Source: Bacteroidota bacterium (GTDB lineage: Bacteria > Bacteroidota > Bacteroidia > Chitinophagales > Saprospiraceae). From it: a DNA stretch of 64,000 nucleotides. The stretch spans positions 1 through 64,000 of the forward strand of contig CAUJDW010000046.1 in the NCBI GenBank assembly GCA_963169455.1. The letters run 5' to 3'. The notes under the pieces are model-generated. The model worked only from the letters and a program-made list of their open reading frames with translations. It was not told where the DNA came from and did no database searches. Made by a program: the position numbers and the translations under genes. Of the stretch, positions 27,782-37,649 are shown piece after piece (position 1 is the first letter of the stretch; the number at the start of each line of letters is the position of its first letter).

Positions 27782-27913
27782 GGCTGAATTGGTTTTGTGA
27801 CCCGCCCAAGTTACAACAGCCTGCCTGTATTAATCAATTCTGAGAGCAATCTTTTACACGGGAGTGACAGGTAATGGCAGTGCACATTTAACCTCCAATA
27901 TACATCCAAGCCT

Positions 27914-27921
27914 TATCTTTG
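27914..27921 (+). promoter_or_regulatory. Minus-7 element TATCTTTG before alkaline phosphatase
   Basis: An exact TAnnTTTG match 23 nt before the ATG at 27945. The -33 element is weak (ATTTAA near 27886), so only half of the promoter is convincing. Confidence 0.5.
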
Positions 27922-27944
27922 GGCCGCAAATAAAATCATAACGC

Positions 27945-29048
27945 ATGAGAATCTATCGCCTTGCCATTCTGCTGGCCGTGCTGCTGGCCGGCGCTGGCTG
28001 CAACAAAAACCTGCAGCAATTCGGCGCGCATAAAAAAGCCCAAAATGTCATCCTGCTCATCGGCGACGGCATGGGGCTGGCGCAGGCCTCCTCGGCTTAT
28101 TATTTCGGGGAAGGCGAGCCGGGCTTCTCCCGCTTCCCGGTTATCGGGCTGCACAAAACAAAGCCAACGGACGAGCTGATCACGGATTCAGCGGCAGGCG
28201 CTACGGCCTTTTCGACAGGCTATAAATCCTACAACGCGGCAATAGGGGTGGACGGCGATACCGTCGCCCGCGAAACGATACTGGAAATGGCCGCTAAAAA
28301 GGGGCTGAGCACCGGCCTTATCGCCACCTCCTCCATCACCCACGCCACGCCGGCTTCCTTCTTTTCCCATGTCCCTTTCCGCGACCAGGAGGAAGACATC
28401 GCCGCCCAGCTTCCCAAAGCGCCGGTGCATTTCTTCGCCGGCGGTGGGCTTCGGTTTTTCACCAAACGCGAAGACAAACGCAACCTGCTTCCGGAACTCG
28501 AAAAAGCGGGCTTCACCGTCGACACCAGCAGCCTGGCGCAGCCGGCGCGCTTTTCTCTTGCCCAAAAATACGGCTACCTGCTCGCCGCCGAAGGAATGCC
28601 CAAAATGCAGGAAGGCCGCGGCGATTTCCTGCCCCGCGCCACCCAAATGGCCCTCGACTACCTCAGCCAGGACAAGGACGGTTTCTTCCTCATGGTGGAG
28701 GGCTCTCAGATCGACTGGGGCGGCCACAACAATGACGCGGACTACGTCATCGAGGAAGTCAAGGATTTCGACAAGGCCGTTCGCGTAGCCCTCGATTTTG
28801 CTCAAAAACAGGGCAATACCCTCGTCGTCGTGACCGCCGACCACGAAACCGGCGGCATGTCGCTCTCCGCCGCCGAAGTGCGCATGCAGCGGAACTACAA
28901 CCACATCAAACCTACTTTTTCCACCGGCGGGCACTCGGCTTCCCTCATCCCCGTTTACGCCTACGGCCCGGGGGCCTGGATCTTCGCCGGCATTTATGAG
29001 AATAATGACATTTTCGGAAAGATGCTGCAGGGGCTGGGATGGAAGTAA
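27945..29048 (+). CDS. Alkaline phosphatase lipoprotein (PhoA superfamily)
   Basis: Hydrolyses phosphomonoesters in the periplasm. 367 residues with a lipoprotein signal (AGAGC, Cys19). Metal ligand Asp41 in LLIGDGMG, nucleophile Ser82 in ITDSAAGATAF, GGHNND and TADHETGG are in the correct order for the alkaline phosphatase fold. The protein is shorter than E. coli PhoA and matches compact Bacteroidota forms. Transcribed alone. Confidence 0.92.
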   Translation: MRIYRLAILLAVLLAGAGCNKNLQQFGAHKKAQNVILLIGDGMGLAQASSAYYFGEGEPGFSRFPVIGLHKTKPTDELITDSAAGATAFSTGYKSYNAAIGVDGDTVARETILEMAAKKGLSTGLIATSSITHATPASFFSHVPFRDQEEDIAAQLPKAPVHFFAGGGLRFFTKREDKRNLLPELEKAGFTVDTSSLAQPARFSLAQKYGYLLAAEGMPKMQEGRGDFLPRATQMALDYLSQDKDGFFLMVEGSQIDWGGHNNDADYVIEEVKDFDKAVRVALDFAQKQGNTLVVVTADHETGGMSLSAAEVRMQRNYNHIKPTFSTGGHSASLIPVYAYGPGAWIFAGIYENNDIFGKMLQGLGWK

Positions 29049-29248
29049 AGGATTGTGGCTGAATTTCAGATAGCGACAACATTTTCCCTGATGAATTGGA
29101 CGAACTTCCGGGCCCTGGATTCCAACATTTGGGAGGAGTAAAGCCTCAAGTAGGCCTCTGTTATGGTAAAAACTCCTTCCGGTATGAAATCAAAGAAATA
29201 AAATCAAGCGTTTTTCTTTATTTCTTTTAACCTGGCCCGATAAAACCA

Positions 29249-29276
29249 GAGGGCGCCGGCTTTCGCCGGCGCCCTC
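29249..29276. terminator. Stem-loop terminator candidate
   Basis: A 12-bp perfect stem (29249-29260 with 29265-29276) has loop TTTC. On the minus strand it is followed by TGGTTTTA, a weak T-run. It lies between convergent ends of alkaline phosphatase and the reprolysin-like protease. Nothing else is visible in the 306-bp gap. Confidence 0.7.
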
Positions 29277-29354
29277 CTCAGCTTTTGCAGGCGCCCGACA
29301 GGGGGGTAAAGGGCGGCGCCATACGAAAGCCTTTCTGTCCACGCAGTGAGGCGA

Positions 29355-31796
29355 TTACCTCCGCGTAATGCTGAAGCGCCCGGTATATTGTTCCTGTCCT
29401 ACCGAAAGGCGCAACAGGTAAGCTCCGGCAGGCAGGGCCGTAACGTCCAGGCGGTGTTGGTTAGGGCCGGGTAGTGCGCTCAGTTTCTCCTCCAGCAGAA
29501 GTTGCCCGGTAATGGAAAAGGCCTGTACGACGGCCTGCCCTTCCTGCCTGCTCTGGAAATCCAACGCCAGCCACTCGCTGGCAGGGTTGGGATAGAGCTG
29601 CAGCGATGCCGGGGCGCCTTCGGCCTGCAAGGCCACAACCGGCGGTGCGATGGCATCCCCCTCATCTTCTCCGCATCCTTCGCCTTCATAGATTTTTACA
29701 TTGCGGAAGTAGGCGTTGCCGTTGTAGGGATAGCTGTCGTGGTCGGCGGTGAAGAACAGGCGGTCGAAACGCCCGGTGTAGTACTCCCCAACCGGAATGA
29801 CATACCTTTTCCAGACGCCGCCGCCGGGGTAGTTGTCGAATGCGCCGATGCCCCAGTTTTGCGTGCCATAAAGCCGGAAAGTCCGGTTGGCGGAAATGTT
29901 GTTGTCGCTGTCAAACCCGATGCCGTGCACATCCCCCTGCCGGTTGGAAGCAAACTCCAGCTCGATCACGGTAAGGGGGGTGACTTCATATTTCAGGGAA
30001 ACCGCTTTCCAGGCGTTGTACCCCATGCGGATCGCTTCGCCGCCGTTCAGCACCTGGACGTACCCTGCATCCTGAGGGCCGCCGTAGGAAACGAGCTCGA
30101 AATCGTTGAAATTGATCTCCAGGCAGGCCGTGCTGTCGGGTTCGAAGGGCAGGCAGAAGCTGGTGGAATCCTTGCTTCCAAAATCGCCGCCGGAAGCGAT
30201 CACCTGCCCGCTGCTGTCACTCAGGCTGTAATAGCCCTGCCCGAACTGGCAGCAGATGCCGTCGTTATAGGCATCAAATATCTCAAACACATAACACCCT
30301 TCCTCCAGGCAAAGCTGCTGCTCCACCACCGAGCCATTGGCGCCGTTGGCGTAAGGCCCGCCGGAATAGAGCACCTGCCCGCTGGTGTCGCGAAGCTCCC
30401 AGCTGGTCTCTGCGCCGTACTGGTCGAGGGTAATGGAAAGGGACAGCTCCTGGCCTTCGCAGCCGCCGTTGCCGCCACCGCCGCCGCCACCGCCGCCGGT
30501 GTCGCAGGCCTGCAGGCAGGAGGCGTTGGCCACGGCATTGCGGATGAGGTTGCCGGGTTGCGGCCCAAAACCGTTGCTGAAATTGATGCCCACGTTGGTG
30601 ATGTGGCAGTAGGACATCATGGTGCCTCCGCCGGCAGGGCTGCCGGGCAGGGCGCAGTAGCCTTCCACATAACCCGGGCAACCGTCGATGGCGGTGTTGT
30701 TGCCGTTCCAGGCGCAGGCGTGGGTGTGCTTCGACCCGAAAAGGTGGCCCAGCTCGTGGGTGATCACCATGGCCGACCAGGAATAGGCCGGAACGGCGCT
30801 GTATGTCGAATGGATGCTCGAAAAGCTGTGTTTGGGCGCGTATGGGTTGCACAGGCCCGCCAGATAGGCAATGCCCCCACTGGCCTGGTAGGACAGCAAC
30901 TGCCCCAGGTCGCCGTTGAAGCTGGGGCGCTTGTTTACGAACTGCACCAGAAGGTTGTAGCTGCTGGTTCCGTAATAAGTGCTGGGCGTATCCCACAGGT
31001 ACAATTCCGACAAGGTGACATTGATATCCTCATTGGCGTAAAGGGCCGCCACCTGGTTGAACAGGCCGGTGATGTAATTCGTCGTTCCGCTCACACCACC
31101 TTTGCTCTGGAAAATATCGTGGTCCACCTCCAGGTAAATGCGCACACAGTCACCAGGATCGCGATAGTCCAGGGGCGCCTCCAGCTGTTCGGGCCGGTAT
31201 TCCGGGCCATCATCGGGCGTGGCGCAGTCGAAGCCCAGCTCCGAGAATACCCGGCGGTCGTCGTACAGCACGTACTTCCCCGCTTCGCGGCCCCCTTCCA
31301 GGGCGCCCAGCACGAGGTTGCCCAACGCTTTCGAGCTGAGGATGCCCATCACTTCCCCTTCAAAAAAACTGAATGCCACTACGGATGCCTCATCACCGCG
31401 TATGATGCCGCGGTAATGGCGGCCGGGCGCCACCCGGGCAGGAAGCCCGGAAGAGGCCAGCACGACGGAAAAACCGGTAGCCAGCGGATCGACAGCCGCC
31501 AGCTCCACTTCAAGGGGCGTGCTCCGGCCGGCCATGGGCAACGCAAGGCTCAGCCGCTCGGGTTTCTCGTACCACAATTGGGCAAGCGCTTCTTCATCGA
31601 GTTCGAGTACGTCATAGGCGTCCAGATGGCGGGAAAGGCCGTGATCATCTTGTTGGGACAACCTGAACAGGGCGTGTTGTTCAAAGTGAAAGCCTTGAGC
31701 TTTGATTGTGTTTACCAGCTCCGAGGGCCTGAGCTGTGCCTGGGCAAAGCTGCAAAAAAAGGCAGCCAGCCCTAAAGCAGTTAGGGTGCATCTCAT
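29355..31796 (-). CDS. Reprolysin-like (M12B-type) secreted metalloprotease with T9SS sorting domain
   Basis: An 813-residue protein: signal peptide (cleavage near AQAQ), propeptide-like region to about residue 200 and a catalytic domain with HELGHLFGSKH (347-357) and Met-turn GTMMSYC near 398. Next come a Gly-rich linker (nine Gly in a row near 436), beta-rich modules, and a C-terminal T9SS type A sorting domain (LYPNPASEWLAL ... LPAGAYLLRL ... GRFSITRR). It is predicted to be secreted through the outer membrane and activated by propeptide removal. Preceded by a well-formed promoter. Confidence 0.88.
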   Translation of the reverse strand: MRCTLTALGLAAFFCSFAQAQLRPSELVNTIKAQGFHFEQHALFRLSQQDDHGLSRHLDAYDVLELDEEALAQLWYEKPERLSLALPMAGRSTPLEVELAAVDPLATGFSVVLASSGLPARVAPGRHYRGIIRGDEASVVAFSFFEGEVMGILSSKALGNLVLGALEGGREAGKYVLYDDRRVFSELGFDCATPDDGPEYRPEQLEAPLDYRDPGDCVRIYLEVDHDIFQSKGGVSGTTNYITGLFNQVAALYANEDINVTLSELYLWDTPSTYYGTSSYNLLVQFVNKRPSFNGDLGQLLSYQASGGIAYLAGLCNPYAPKHSFSSIHSTYSAVPAYSWSAMVITHELGHLFGSKHTHACAWNGNNTAIDGCPGYVEGYCALPGSPAGGGTMMSYCHITNVGINFSNGFGPQPGNLIRNAVANASCLQACDTGGGGGGGGGNGGCEGQELSLSITLDQYGAETSWELRDTSGQVLYSGGPYANGANGSVVEQQLCLEEGCYVFEIFDAYNDGICCQFGQGYYSLSDSSGQVIASGGDFGSKDSTSFCLPFEPDSTACLEINFNDFELVSYGGPQDAGYVQVLNGGEAIRMGYNAWKAVSLKYEVTPLTVIELEFASNRQGDVHGIGFDSDNNISANRTFRLYGTQNWGIGAFDNYPGGGVWKRYVIPVGEYYTGRFDRLFFTADHDSYPYNGNAYFRNVKIYEGEGCGEDEGDAIAPPVVALQAEGAPASLQLYPNPASEWLALDFQSRQEGQAVVQAFSITGQLLLEEKLSALPGPNQHRLDVTALPAGAYLLRLSVGQEQYTGRFSITRR

Positions 31797-32054
31797 GATT
31801 ATAAACGGTTTTTGGTTAAAAATGTGTGAATCTGTCCTTGTTCAATGATGGCACAGGCGATAGAACCCCGCTTCCTGCCGAAGGGGACACAGGTAGGGAA
31901 ACGCCTTGGCCTTTCAGAAGGCCTGTCTGAATGAGATTATGGATTTGCTGTAATGAAGACTAAAAAAGCGTGTTTTCTCAGTGGCCTGTTTGCCTGGTAT
32001 GAATCTTACATTTGTGCAGGGGTTGAGACTTGTCACCGGCTGGATGGGGTAGTG

Positions 32055-32085
32055 CAAAAGTAAGTTTTTCACACATATAAACAAA
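32055..32085 (-). promoter_or_regulatory. Bacteroidota-type promoter for the reprolysin-like protease
   Basis: On the minus strand TTTG (32085-32082) is followed after 19 nt by TACTTTTG (32062-32055), an exact fit to TTTG/TAnnTTTG. The predicted leader is about 250 nt. The rest of the 383-bp gap 31797-32179 is AT-rich and shows no gene. Confidence 0.65.
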
Positions 32086-32179
32086 TAAATAAACAGAAAA
32101 AATTCCTATATGAAATTTTTTATAATTAATTACCGGAGTAAGCAATTTCTGAAAGGCTGAAATCGTTTTACTGGATTTT

Positions 32180-33664
32180 TTGTGGAACCATCTCTCGCCG
32201 GGGGCTGTTTCGGGAACACATGATTACGAAAAATCGGCCGCGCTTCTGAAACAGGAATACGAACCGAATATGGAACGATACTGGGAAATACTGCGCGCCT
32301 TCGATATTCACCGCCCCTGCAGGCTTTGCCTGTACGGGCCGTTCCATGCCGACGAGATCGCCCTGCGGTTTTTGTTGCACAAGCTGGGGTTCCAGCTTGA
32401 TGTTGACTGCGCCAAAATACCCCCGGAACTGGCTATCCAGGGCGAACGGGCGCAAGGGCGTTCCCCCGATGCGCCGCTCTTCTTCATGGAAAACCAGATC
32501 GTCCCGGCCCTGCTCGGCCTGAAGGACTGCCCCTTCCACCTGTGGGAAGAGCATGAGCATGCGGCCCGCCGCAGAAAAAACATTGCCCGCCTCCTGCAGC
32601 ATCCCGGCCGGTTGGAACTTGCCCTGAGCCTGATCGATGCCGGAGGCATGAGCAAAGCGCTGTTGCAACCCTTTCTGGTAGCATGGAAAAAAGCATGGCA
32701 AACGGGAGGCCCCGGCCCTTACTTTTCCGGCTGCGCTGCCCAATGGTTGCCCCCGCCTGTTCTAAAAGCCGCCGATCCATCCAATGGTGATTATCACTTT
32801 GGTGAGATCGAAGCGCGCATCCCCGGTTTTTCCGCTTTTGATTTCTGCCGGACCCTGCTGTCAGAAGGGCTGCCCATTTTTGAAAACGCACACTACCATG
32901 TGAATTTTTACGCACCGGACGAGGAGCGCCAGGCCAGCGCCTGGCAATACCTGGCCCGCCGCCAGCCGGTTGTGCTCAGGCCGGAGATACTGAAACTGCT
33001 GGAGCAGGTTCCGATAAAAGCCAGAAGAGAAAAATTGCAGGGACAACTATGGCTGGTAAATATTAAAAACGCCGGCTTGCTCAGCTCCCTGCTGAACGGG
33101 CAGCCGGCGCCCCTGGAAGCCATCAGCGGCCTGAAACTGGACCCCTGGCACAAGGGCGTGCTGCCCGCCCTCGCCCCTTTCCTGCCGCAACTGGAAGGGC
33201 TGAGCCTGCATTGCGCCGGTAATTTTCACGCAGAGGACCTCATGAGCTTCCTGAGAAAAACCCGGGTTTATCGCCTCACCATCAAAGCCACAGGCAGCGC
33301 CGGAAACGACATACCCCCACTCGGCGCCTGGGCCGGAGAAAACCCCAATATTCCCCTCATCACCTATCTTCATGTCAGCCGCTTCGCCAGCATCAACCTG
33401 GACGGCATCGGGCATTTCCAGGGATTGTCCCAATTGCAGCTTCCGCACAACAACCTGAAGCATATCCCGGAAACCCTTGCCTCCCTGCCGCACTTGCAGG
33501 AACTGGACCTCTCCGGCAATCCCATCCAAAGCCTGCCGGATGCTTTTTTCCGCCTTCGCCTCCGCAAACTCTGGATGGACCTCGGAAGGCTCTCCGACTA
33601 TGGGCGCTACAGAGTGGAAACTACTTTTTCCCCGGCCGTGCTGCAGCAGCCGTATTCACTTTAA
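32180..33664 (+). CDS. Leucine-rich repeat protein with uncharacterised N-terminal region
   Basis: About 494 residues. The first 330 are not recognised and contain several short aromatic/Pro-rich segments. The last third has leucine-rich repeats, clearest in LSQLQLPHNNLKHIPETL and LQELDLSGNPIQSLPDAF. No signal peptide or membrane segment, so cytoplasmic by inference. LRR domains usually bind proteins. The start is a TTG at 32180, supported by coding-like sequence between it and the first ATG at 32270; either is possible. Isolated gene. Confidence 0.65.
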   Translation: MWNHLSPGAVSGTHDYEKSAALLKQEYEPNMERYWEILRAFDIHRPCRLCLYGPFHADEIALRFLLHKLGFQLDVDCAKIPPELAIQGERAQGRSPDAPLFFMENQIVPALLGLKDCPFHLWEEHEHAARRRKNIARLLQHPGRLELALSLIDAGGMSKALLQPFLVAWKKAWQTGGPGPYFSGCAAQWLPPPVLKAADPSNGDYHFGEIEARIPGFSAFDFCRTLLSEGLPIFENAHYHVNFYAPDEERQASAWQYLARRQPVVLRPEILKLLEQVPIKARREKLQGQLWLVNIKNAGLLSSLLNGQPAPLEAISGLKLDPWHKGVLPALAPFLPQLEGLSLHCAGNFHAEDLMSFLRKTRVYRLTIKATGSAGNDIPPLGAWAGENPNIPLITYLHVSRFASINLDGIGHFQGLSQLQLPHNNLKHIPETLASLPHLQELDLSGNPIQSLPDAFFRLRLRKLWMDLGRLSDYGRYRVETTFSPAVLQQPYSL

Positions 33665-33797
33665 CGGAACAAAATAAAGGGGCTTGCGGGCGCAAACCGT
33701 TGACAAACGGCGCCTTTCCCGCCCGCCTGCGAGACAGAGTGAAGGGGAATGTTGGAATAATGGCGTACTGCAAACTGCCGTACTGCCCTGCTGGCGC

Positions 33798-34412
33798 CTA
33801 TCCCATCTCCGCCACGACCTCCTGCACCTCCGGGATCATGCGCTTGAGCATGCCCTCGATGCCGGCCTTAAGCGTGACGGTGGAGGAGGGGCAACCGCTG
33901 CAGGCGCCCTGCATGGTGAGCACCACAGTACCCTTGTCCCAGAGCTTGAATTCGATATTGCCGCCGTCCATTTCAACAGCCGGTTTGACATAGGTCTCGA
34001 TCAGGTCTTTGATCTTTTTGACCACTTCCACATCATCGCCGCTGTATTCGTAACCGGCGCCGCGCTCTTCCTCGATTATGGCCATAGCCTCCTCGAAGCC
34101 TTCCTTCAGTATCTGGCCGCCATCCTCGACGTATTTTTTGATAAAATCCTTGAGCTTGAGCATGATGTCTGCCCACTCGTAGTTCATCTCCTTGGTGACG
34201 GTCACGAAGTTGTTGCAGATGTAAACGCTTTTTACATAAGGCAGCTCAAAAAGGGCCGTCGCCAGCGGCGACCATTCTTCTGCCAGCTCCTGCTCGCGGA
34301 AATCTGCCGTGCCGCGATACAACATGCGGTTGGTCACGAACTTGAGCGACTCCGGGTTGGGGGTCTGCTCGGTATAGAGCATCACAGGGCTCTTGGTTAC
34401 GGGATTGTCCAT
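33798..34412 (-). CDS. nfu: Nfu/NifU-type iron-sulfur cluster scaffold or carrier
   Basis: 204 residues in two domains. An N-terminal Nfu_N domain (TEQTPNPESLKFV at 14-26) is joined by a linker to a C-terminal NifU domain with the cluster-binding GACSGCPSS (Cys171 and Cys174). It assembles or transfers [4Fe-4S] clusters to target enzymes as a dimer. Transcribed alone. The 487-bp region upstream (34413-34899) shows short ORFs but none I can support. Confidence 0.93.
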   Translation of the reverse strand: MDNPVTKSPVMLYTEQTPNPESLKFVTNRMLYRGTADFREQELAEEWSPLATALFELPYVKSVYICNNFVTVTKEMNYEWADIMLKLKDFIKKYVEDGGQILKEGFEEAMAIIEEERGAGYEYSGDDVEVVKKIKDLIETYVKPAVEMDGGNIEFKLWDKGTVVLTMQGACSGCPSSTVTLKAGIEGMLKRMIPEVQEVVAEMG

Positions 34413-34899
34413 TACTTTTTTCTTTATTATTCAGTGTCCGGCCTCTTATTTAGACCAAATCTATGAAGGATAACAGATAAAAACAAAGGAGGTTTGCGCT
34501 TTTGTGCAGTTCATTTTTTTGGGCGGCTTTTTGCTACCGGAAATCCTTCAGCAACATCTGGCCAGAGGTGGCCTTCCAGATAGGGGCCCATGCCGGGAAA
34601 AGGTGAGGGCATAACGTGCTTTTTTTCTAAAAACAGAGGGTTTCTCTTAAGAAAACAAGGAACAATGGAACGGCGGGCCCTTGGCCGCGGCACAGGCAAA
34701 GCGCTGGAGATAAAATGGGAGGTTACCGAAAAGCCTCCTCCGGATTCGAGCCGCAATGCACCGATGAGGGAGACTTTTACGTATATTGACCGCCTGGCGA
34801 GGCAACCGGCATCCTGCTTTATATTTTTTGTGCGGGAGCGGCTTTCATCTGCCCTGTTTACGCCTGAACAATTTCTCATTTGACCAATACCGGCAGCTT

Positions 34900-36306
34900 A
34901 TGTCCAGCCCAGCAAAAACATCGCTCAAAAGATCATTACAACACCTGGCGCTCTTCCTCAGGGACCGCTTCAACCTGGACGATGACAAGGCCAGCGAGCA
35001 AGAAACGATCGAAGAGATCAAAAAAGGCGTAGTTTTCCGCGGTACGAACCTGTGGATCCTCATGTTCGCCATCATGGTGGCCTCGGTGGGGCTGAACGTC
35101 AACAGCACGGCAGTAGTCATCGGCGCCATGCTGATCTCCCCCCTGATGGGCCCAATCATGGGCGTAGGGCTGGGCGTGGGCATCAACGATTTCGAGCTCA
35201 TCGTCAAAGCCATGCGCAACCTGGGCATCGCCGTCGGCATCAGCGTGCTCACTTCAGCAGCCTACTTCTGGATTTCGCCCCTGAGCGACGCCCAGTCGGA
35301 ACTGCTGGCGCGCACCTCTCCTACCCTCTGGGATGTGCTCATCGCGCTGTTTGGCGGGCTGGCGGGCATCGTGGCCGGCAGCCGCAAGGAAAAAAGCAAC
35401 GCCATCCCCGGCGTAGCCATTGCAACGGCCCTCATGCCCCCTCTCTGTACGGCCGGCTACGGGCTGGCCACAGCGCAGTGGGCCTACTTCTTCGGGGCCT
35501 TCTACCTCTTTTTCATCAACAGCGTCTTCATCAGCTTTTCAACCTACCTCATCGTCCGTGTACTGAACTTCAAAACCAAAGAGTTCGTGGACAGCAAGCG
35601 GGAGCTGCAGGTGAAACGATACATCGCCATTTTCATCATACTCACGATCATTCCCAGCATTTACACTGCCTATACCGTAGTGGCGGAAAGCTTCTTCCAG
35701 CGCAACGCCAAAATGTTTATCCAGAGGGAACTGCAGTTCGAAAACACCCAGATCATCAGCCGGAACCTGGTGTACGACAATAAGGAACCGCGCATCGAAG
35801 TGGCGCTCTTCGGCGAGCCGGTCAGCAGGGAACTGATCGAACAGGCCGAAAAAAGCCTGCCGGATTACCACCTGCCCTCCGCCAGGCTGCTCGTCCGCCA
35901 GGGCTATAACGGCGATGACTCGCTCAACCTCGCCGCCCTCGAAAAAATAAACCTCCGGATGCGCACCGGAATTATCGAAGAACTGTACAACAAGAACGAG
36001 GAAATCCTGCGCAACAAGGACATGCAGATAAACGTGCTGGAAAACGAGATCGTCCGCCTGCGCGCCTGGCAGGCCCCGGTTTCCGATTTCGCACGCGAAG
36101 CCAAAGTGATCAATAAAAACCTCACCGCACTGTCCGTATCCCCGGCTATCCTATCCCGCCTGGAAGGGGATAGCCTGAAACTGGATACCCTCCACCTGGC
36201 CTATGCCCGCTTTAAATGGAAACCCCGCACCAGCGAAGCCAGGCAACTGGAAGAATGGCTGAAAGTGCGGGTGAAAACGGATAAACTGAAGCTGGTGATC
36301 GAATAA
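34900..36306 (+). CDS. DUF389 family membrane protein (TIGR00341-like)
   Basis: About 468 residues. A soluble N-terminus is followed by at least five hydrophobic segments (about 48-250), with GAMLISPLMGPIMGVGLG and VAIATALMPPLCTAGYG, the hallmark segments of DUF389. A long hydrophilic C-terminal region (about 270-468) has a coiled-coil stretch. Function unknown in the family. The ATG at 34900 was chosen because coding character starts there; the upstream frame from 34786 looks non-coding. Confidence 0.82.
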   Translation: MSSPAKTSLKRSLQHLALFLRDRFNLDDDKASEQETIEEIKKGVVFRGTNLWILMFAIMVASVGLNVNSTAVVIGAMLISPLMGPIMGVGLGVGINDFELIVKAMRNLGIAVGISVLTSAAYFWISPLSDAQSELLARTSPTLWDVLIALFGGLAGIVAGSRKEKSNAIPGVAIATALMPPLCTAGYGLATAQWAYFFGAFYLFFINSVFISFSTYLIVRVLNFKTKEFVDSKRELQVKRYIAIFIILTIIPSIYTAYTVVAESFFQRNAKMFIQRELQFENTQIISRNLVYDNKEPRIEVALFGEPVSRELIEQAEKSLPDYHLPSARLLVRQGYNGDDSLNLAALEKINLRMRTGIIEELYNKNEEILRNKDMQINVLENEIVRLRAWQAPVSDFAREAKVINKNLTALSVSPAILSRLEGDSLKLDTLHLAYARFKWKPRTSEARQLEEWLKVRVKTDKLKLVIE

Positions 36307-36355
36307 CATCATCCCACCAGATACTAAGCTTCCGCCGCCTTCTGCTCATCTTGGC

Positions 36356-36387
36356 TTGCCAAAATCCCTGCCGCCCCCTTAGCTTTG
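36356..36387 (+). promoter_or_regulatory. Bacteroidota-type promoter
   Basis: TTG at 36356-36358 and TAGCTTTG at 36380-36387 are separated by 21 nt, 36 nt upstream of the small membrane protein gene. Confidence 0.6.
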
Positions 36388-36423
36388 CCGCAAATTTTCA
36401 CCCGCACCTAAAACCTTACTACC

Positions 36424-36699
36424 ATGAAAGCACCCTCCGATTCCCCCGTGGAAAAGCGCCCGGCTTCGCCTGGCGCTACGCCCGGCATTTACCCTGCACC
36501 CAAAGCCGGGCTTTCCCTGCTGCCTGCAGTGATCCACCTGAAGCGGGCGATCAGCCCACTGCCTTTACTGGCTATGCTGATCCTGGCCATCGCCATCATC
36601 CTGTACATCTTCCTCGTCAAACCCATCCTGGACATGGACTTCGACATCAGCCCCGCCAACACGGAACTGGCGCAGATTTATGAGGAGCTGTGGGAGTGA
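36424..36699 (+). CDS. Small single-span membrane protein, unknown
   Basis: 91 residues with a Pro-rich N-terminus, one strong transmembrane segment (about 46-69) and a short acidic tail (DMDFDISPANTELAQIYEELWE region). Coding is supported by a good promoter, coding-like base use and a stop one base before the convergent kinase gene. Function unknown. Confidence 0.6.
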   Translation: MKAPSDSPVEKRPASPGATPGIYPAPKAGLSLLPAVIHLKRAISPLPLLAMLILAIAIILYIFLVKPILDMDFDISPANTELAQIYEELWE

Positions 36700-36700
36700 G

Positions 36701-37585
36701 TTACAACGCTATCTCCCCCCACGAAAATACCGTTTCATACCCCCTGGCCCGCAGGTACTGCCGCGTCACCTCGCCGGGCTGGGTGCTGAGGGCCATGGCA
36801 AAATCGCCGCCCCAGGCGCCCAGCGACTTGACGGCGCCGGGGAAGTCCGGAAACAGCCTTTCCTTCACCAGGGGCAACTGAAGGGCCTTTGCCACGAGAT
36901 CTTCGTGTTCCAGAAGGATGCGGATGGCAGCCTCGGCGCTGCCGGCCTGGAGGAAGCGCAGGGTAAGGGCTGAGATGCGCGCCACCAGGGCGGGCGTCTC
37001 TTTTACCACCTTGCGGTAGCGGCTTATGCCCTCCCGGCTGTCCTGTTTACGCTTGAGATAAACAAAGCAGATATGGCTGGCGTAAGGAGGCGCAAAGGGG
37101 CACTCCACGTAATGGGAGGCGCCGCCGCGGCGCTGGAACAACACGGGCGCGCCGGCCAGCGCACAGGCGACGTCATAGCCGGAGCCGCCAAAGGTGTCGG
37201 CCAGCAGCCGGAAAGGATCCACTTTGGCCCACTGGGCCAGCGCGGCGACCAGCGTCGAGCTGCTGCCCAAGCCCCACTCCCGGGGAAAATTCAGGCGGGT
37301 TTCGAAACGCAGGGCGCCCTGGCTTTGCCAGAATCCGGGGCTCTGCTTTTCAAGGGCCTGAAACAGGCCCTCCAGCCGCTGGCCTACTTCGGCATCGCTT
37401 CCACCCTGATAAGCGCCGGAGGGCGAAAACCGCCCCTCGAACCAGGGCAGCCCGTCGTACCCCAGGCTGGCCCACTGGCGCCCGTTGCCGGCCAATGCAG
37501 GGGCAACCTTCAACTGCTGCCCGAACCGCAGCGGAATGCCCAGCGCCAGCGCGCCGTCGAGCACGAAATACTCTGCGGTGAGCAA
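36701..37585 (-). CDS. GHMP-family kinase of the mevalonate cluster
   Basis: At least 294 residues. GHMP kinase signature PREWGLGSSSTL (ATP-binding loop) near residue 105, N-terminal LLLTAEYFVLDGALAL and a C-terminal GAWGGDFAMAL motif. It follows mvaA and fni on the same strand, so it probably phosphorylates mevalonate or phosphomevalonate; which one cannot be told. The reported start is a TTG inside the conserved motif. The frame upstream encodes HTHGK, which belongs to the family motif, but has no ATG, GTG or TTG before the mvaA stop, so the true start may be a rare ATC or ATA (37618 or 37627). Confidence 0.8.
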   Translation of the reverse strand: MLTAEYFVLDGALALGIPLRFGQQLKVAPALAGNGRQWASLGYDGLPWFEGRFSPSGAYQGGSDAEVGQRLEGLFQALEKQSPGFWQSQGALRFETRLNFPREWGLGSSSTLVAALAQWAKVDPFRLLADTFGGSGYDVACALAGAPVLFQRRGGASHYVECPFAPPYASHICFVYLKRKQDSREGISRYRKVVKETPALVARISALTLRFLQAGSAEAAIRILLEHEDLVAKALQLPLVKERLFPDFPGAVKSLGAWGGDFAMALSTQPGEVTRQYLRARGYETVFSWGEIAL

Positions 37586-37649
37586 CAGCTTGCCGTGGGT
37601 GTGGATCGTCTGTTCGATGGCTGTTATTTTTTTTCGCGAAAGCCCTCGT

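Noticed and set aside
26834-27787. ORF spanning the end of argH into the azurin gene
   Set aside because: Out of frame with argH and antisense to azurin, both clearly identified.
29502-31775. 757-codon ORF antisense to the reprolysin-like protease
   Set aside because: No recognisable domains, and the sense frame has protease and sorting motifs.
33684-34466. 260-codon ORF antisense to nfu
   Set aside because: Shadow of a well-supported gene.
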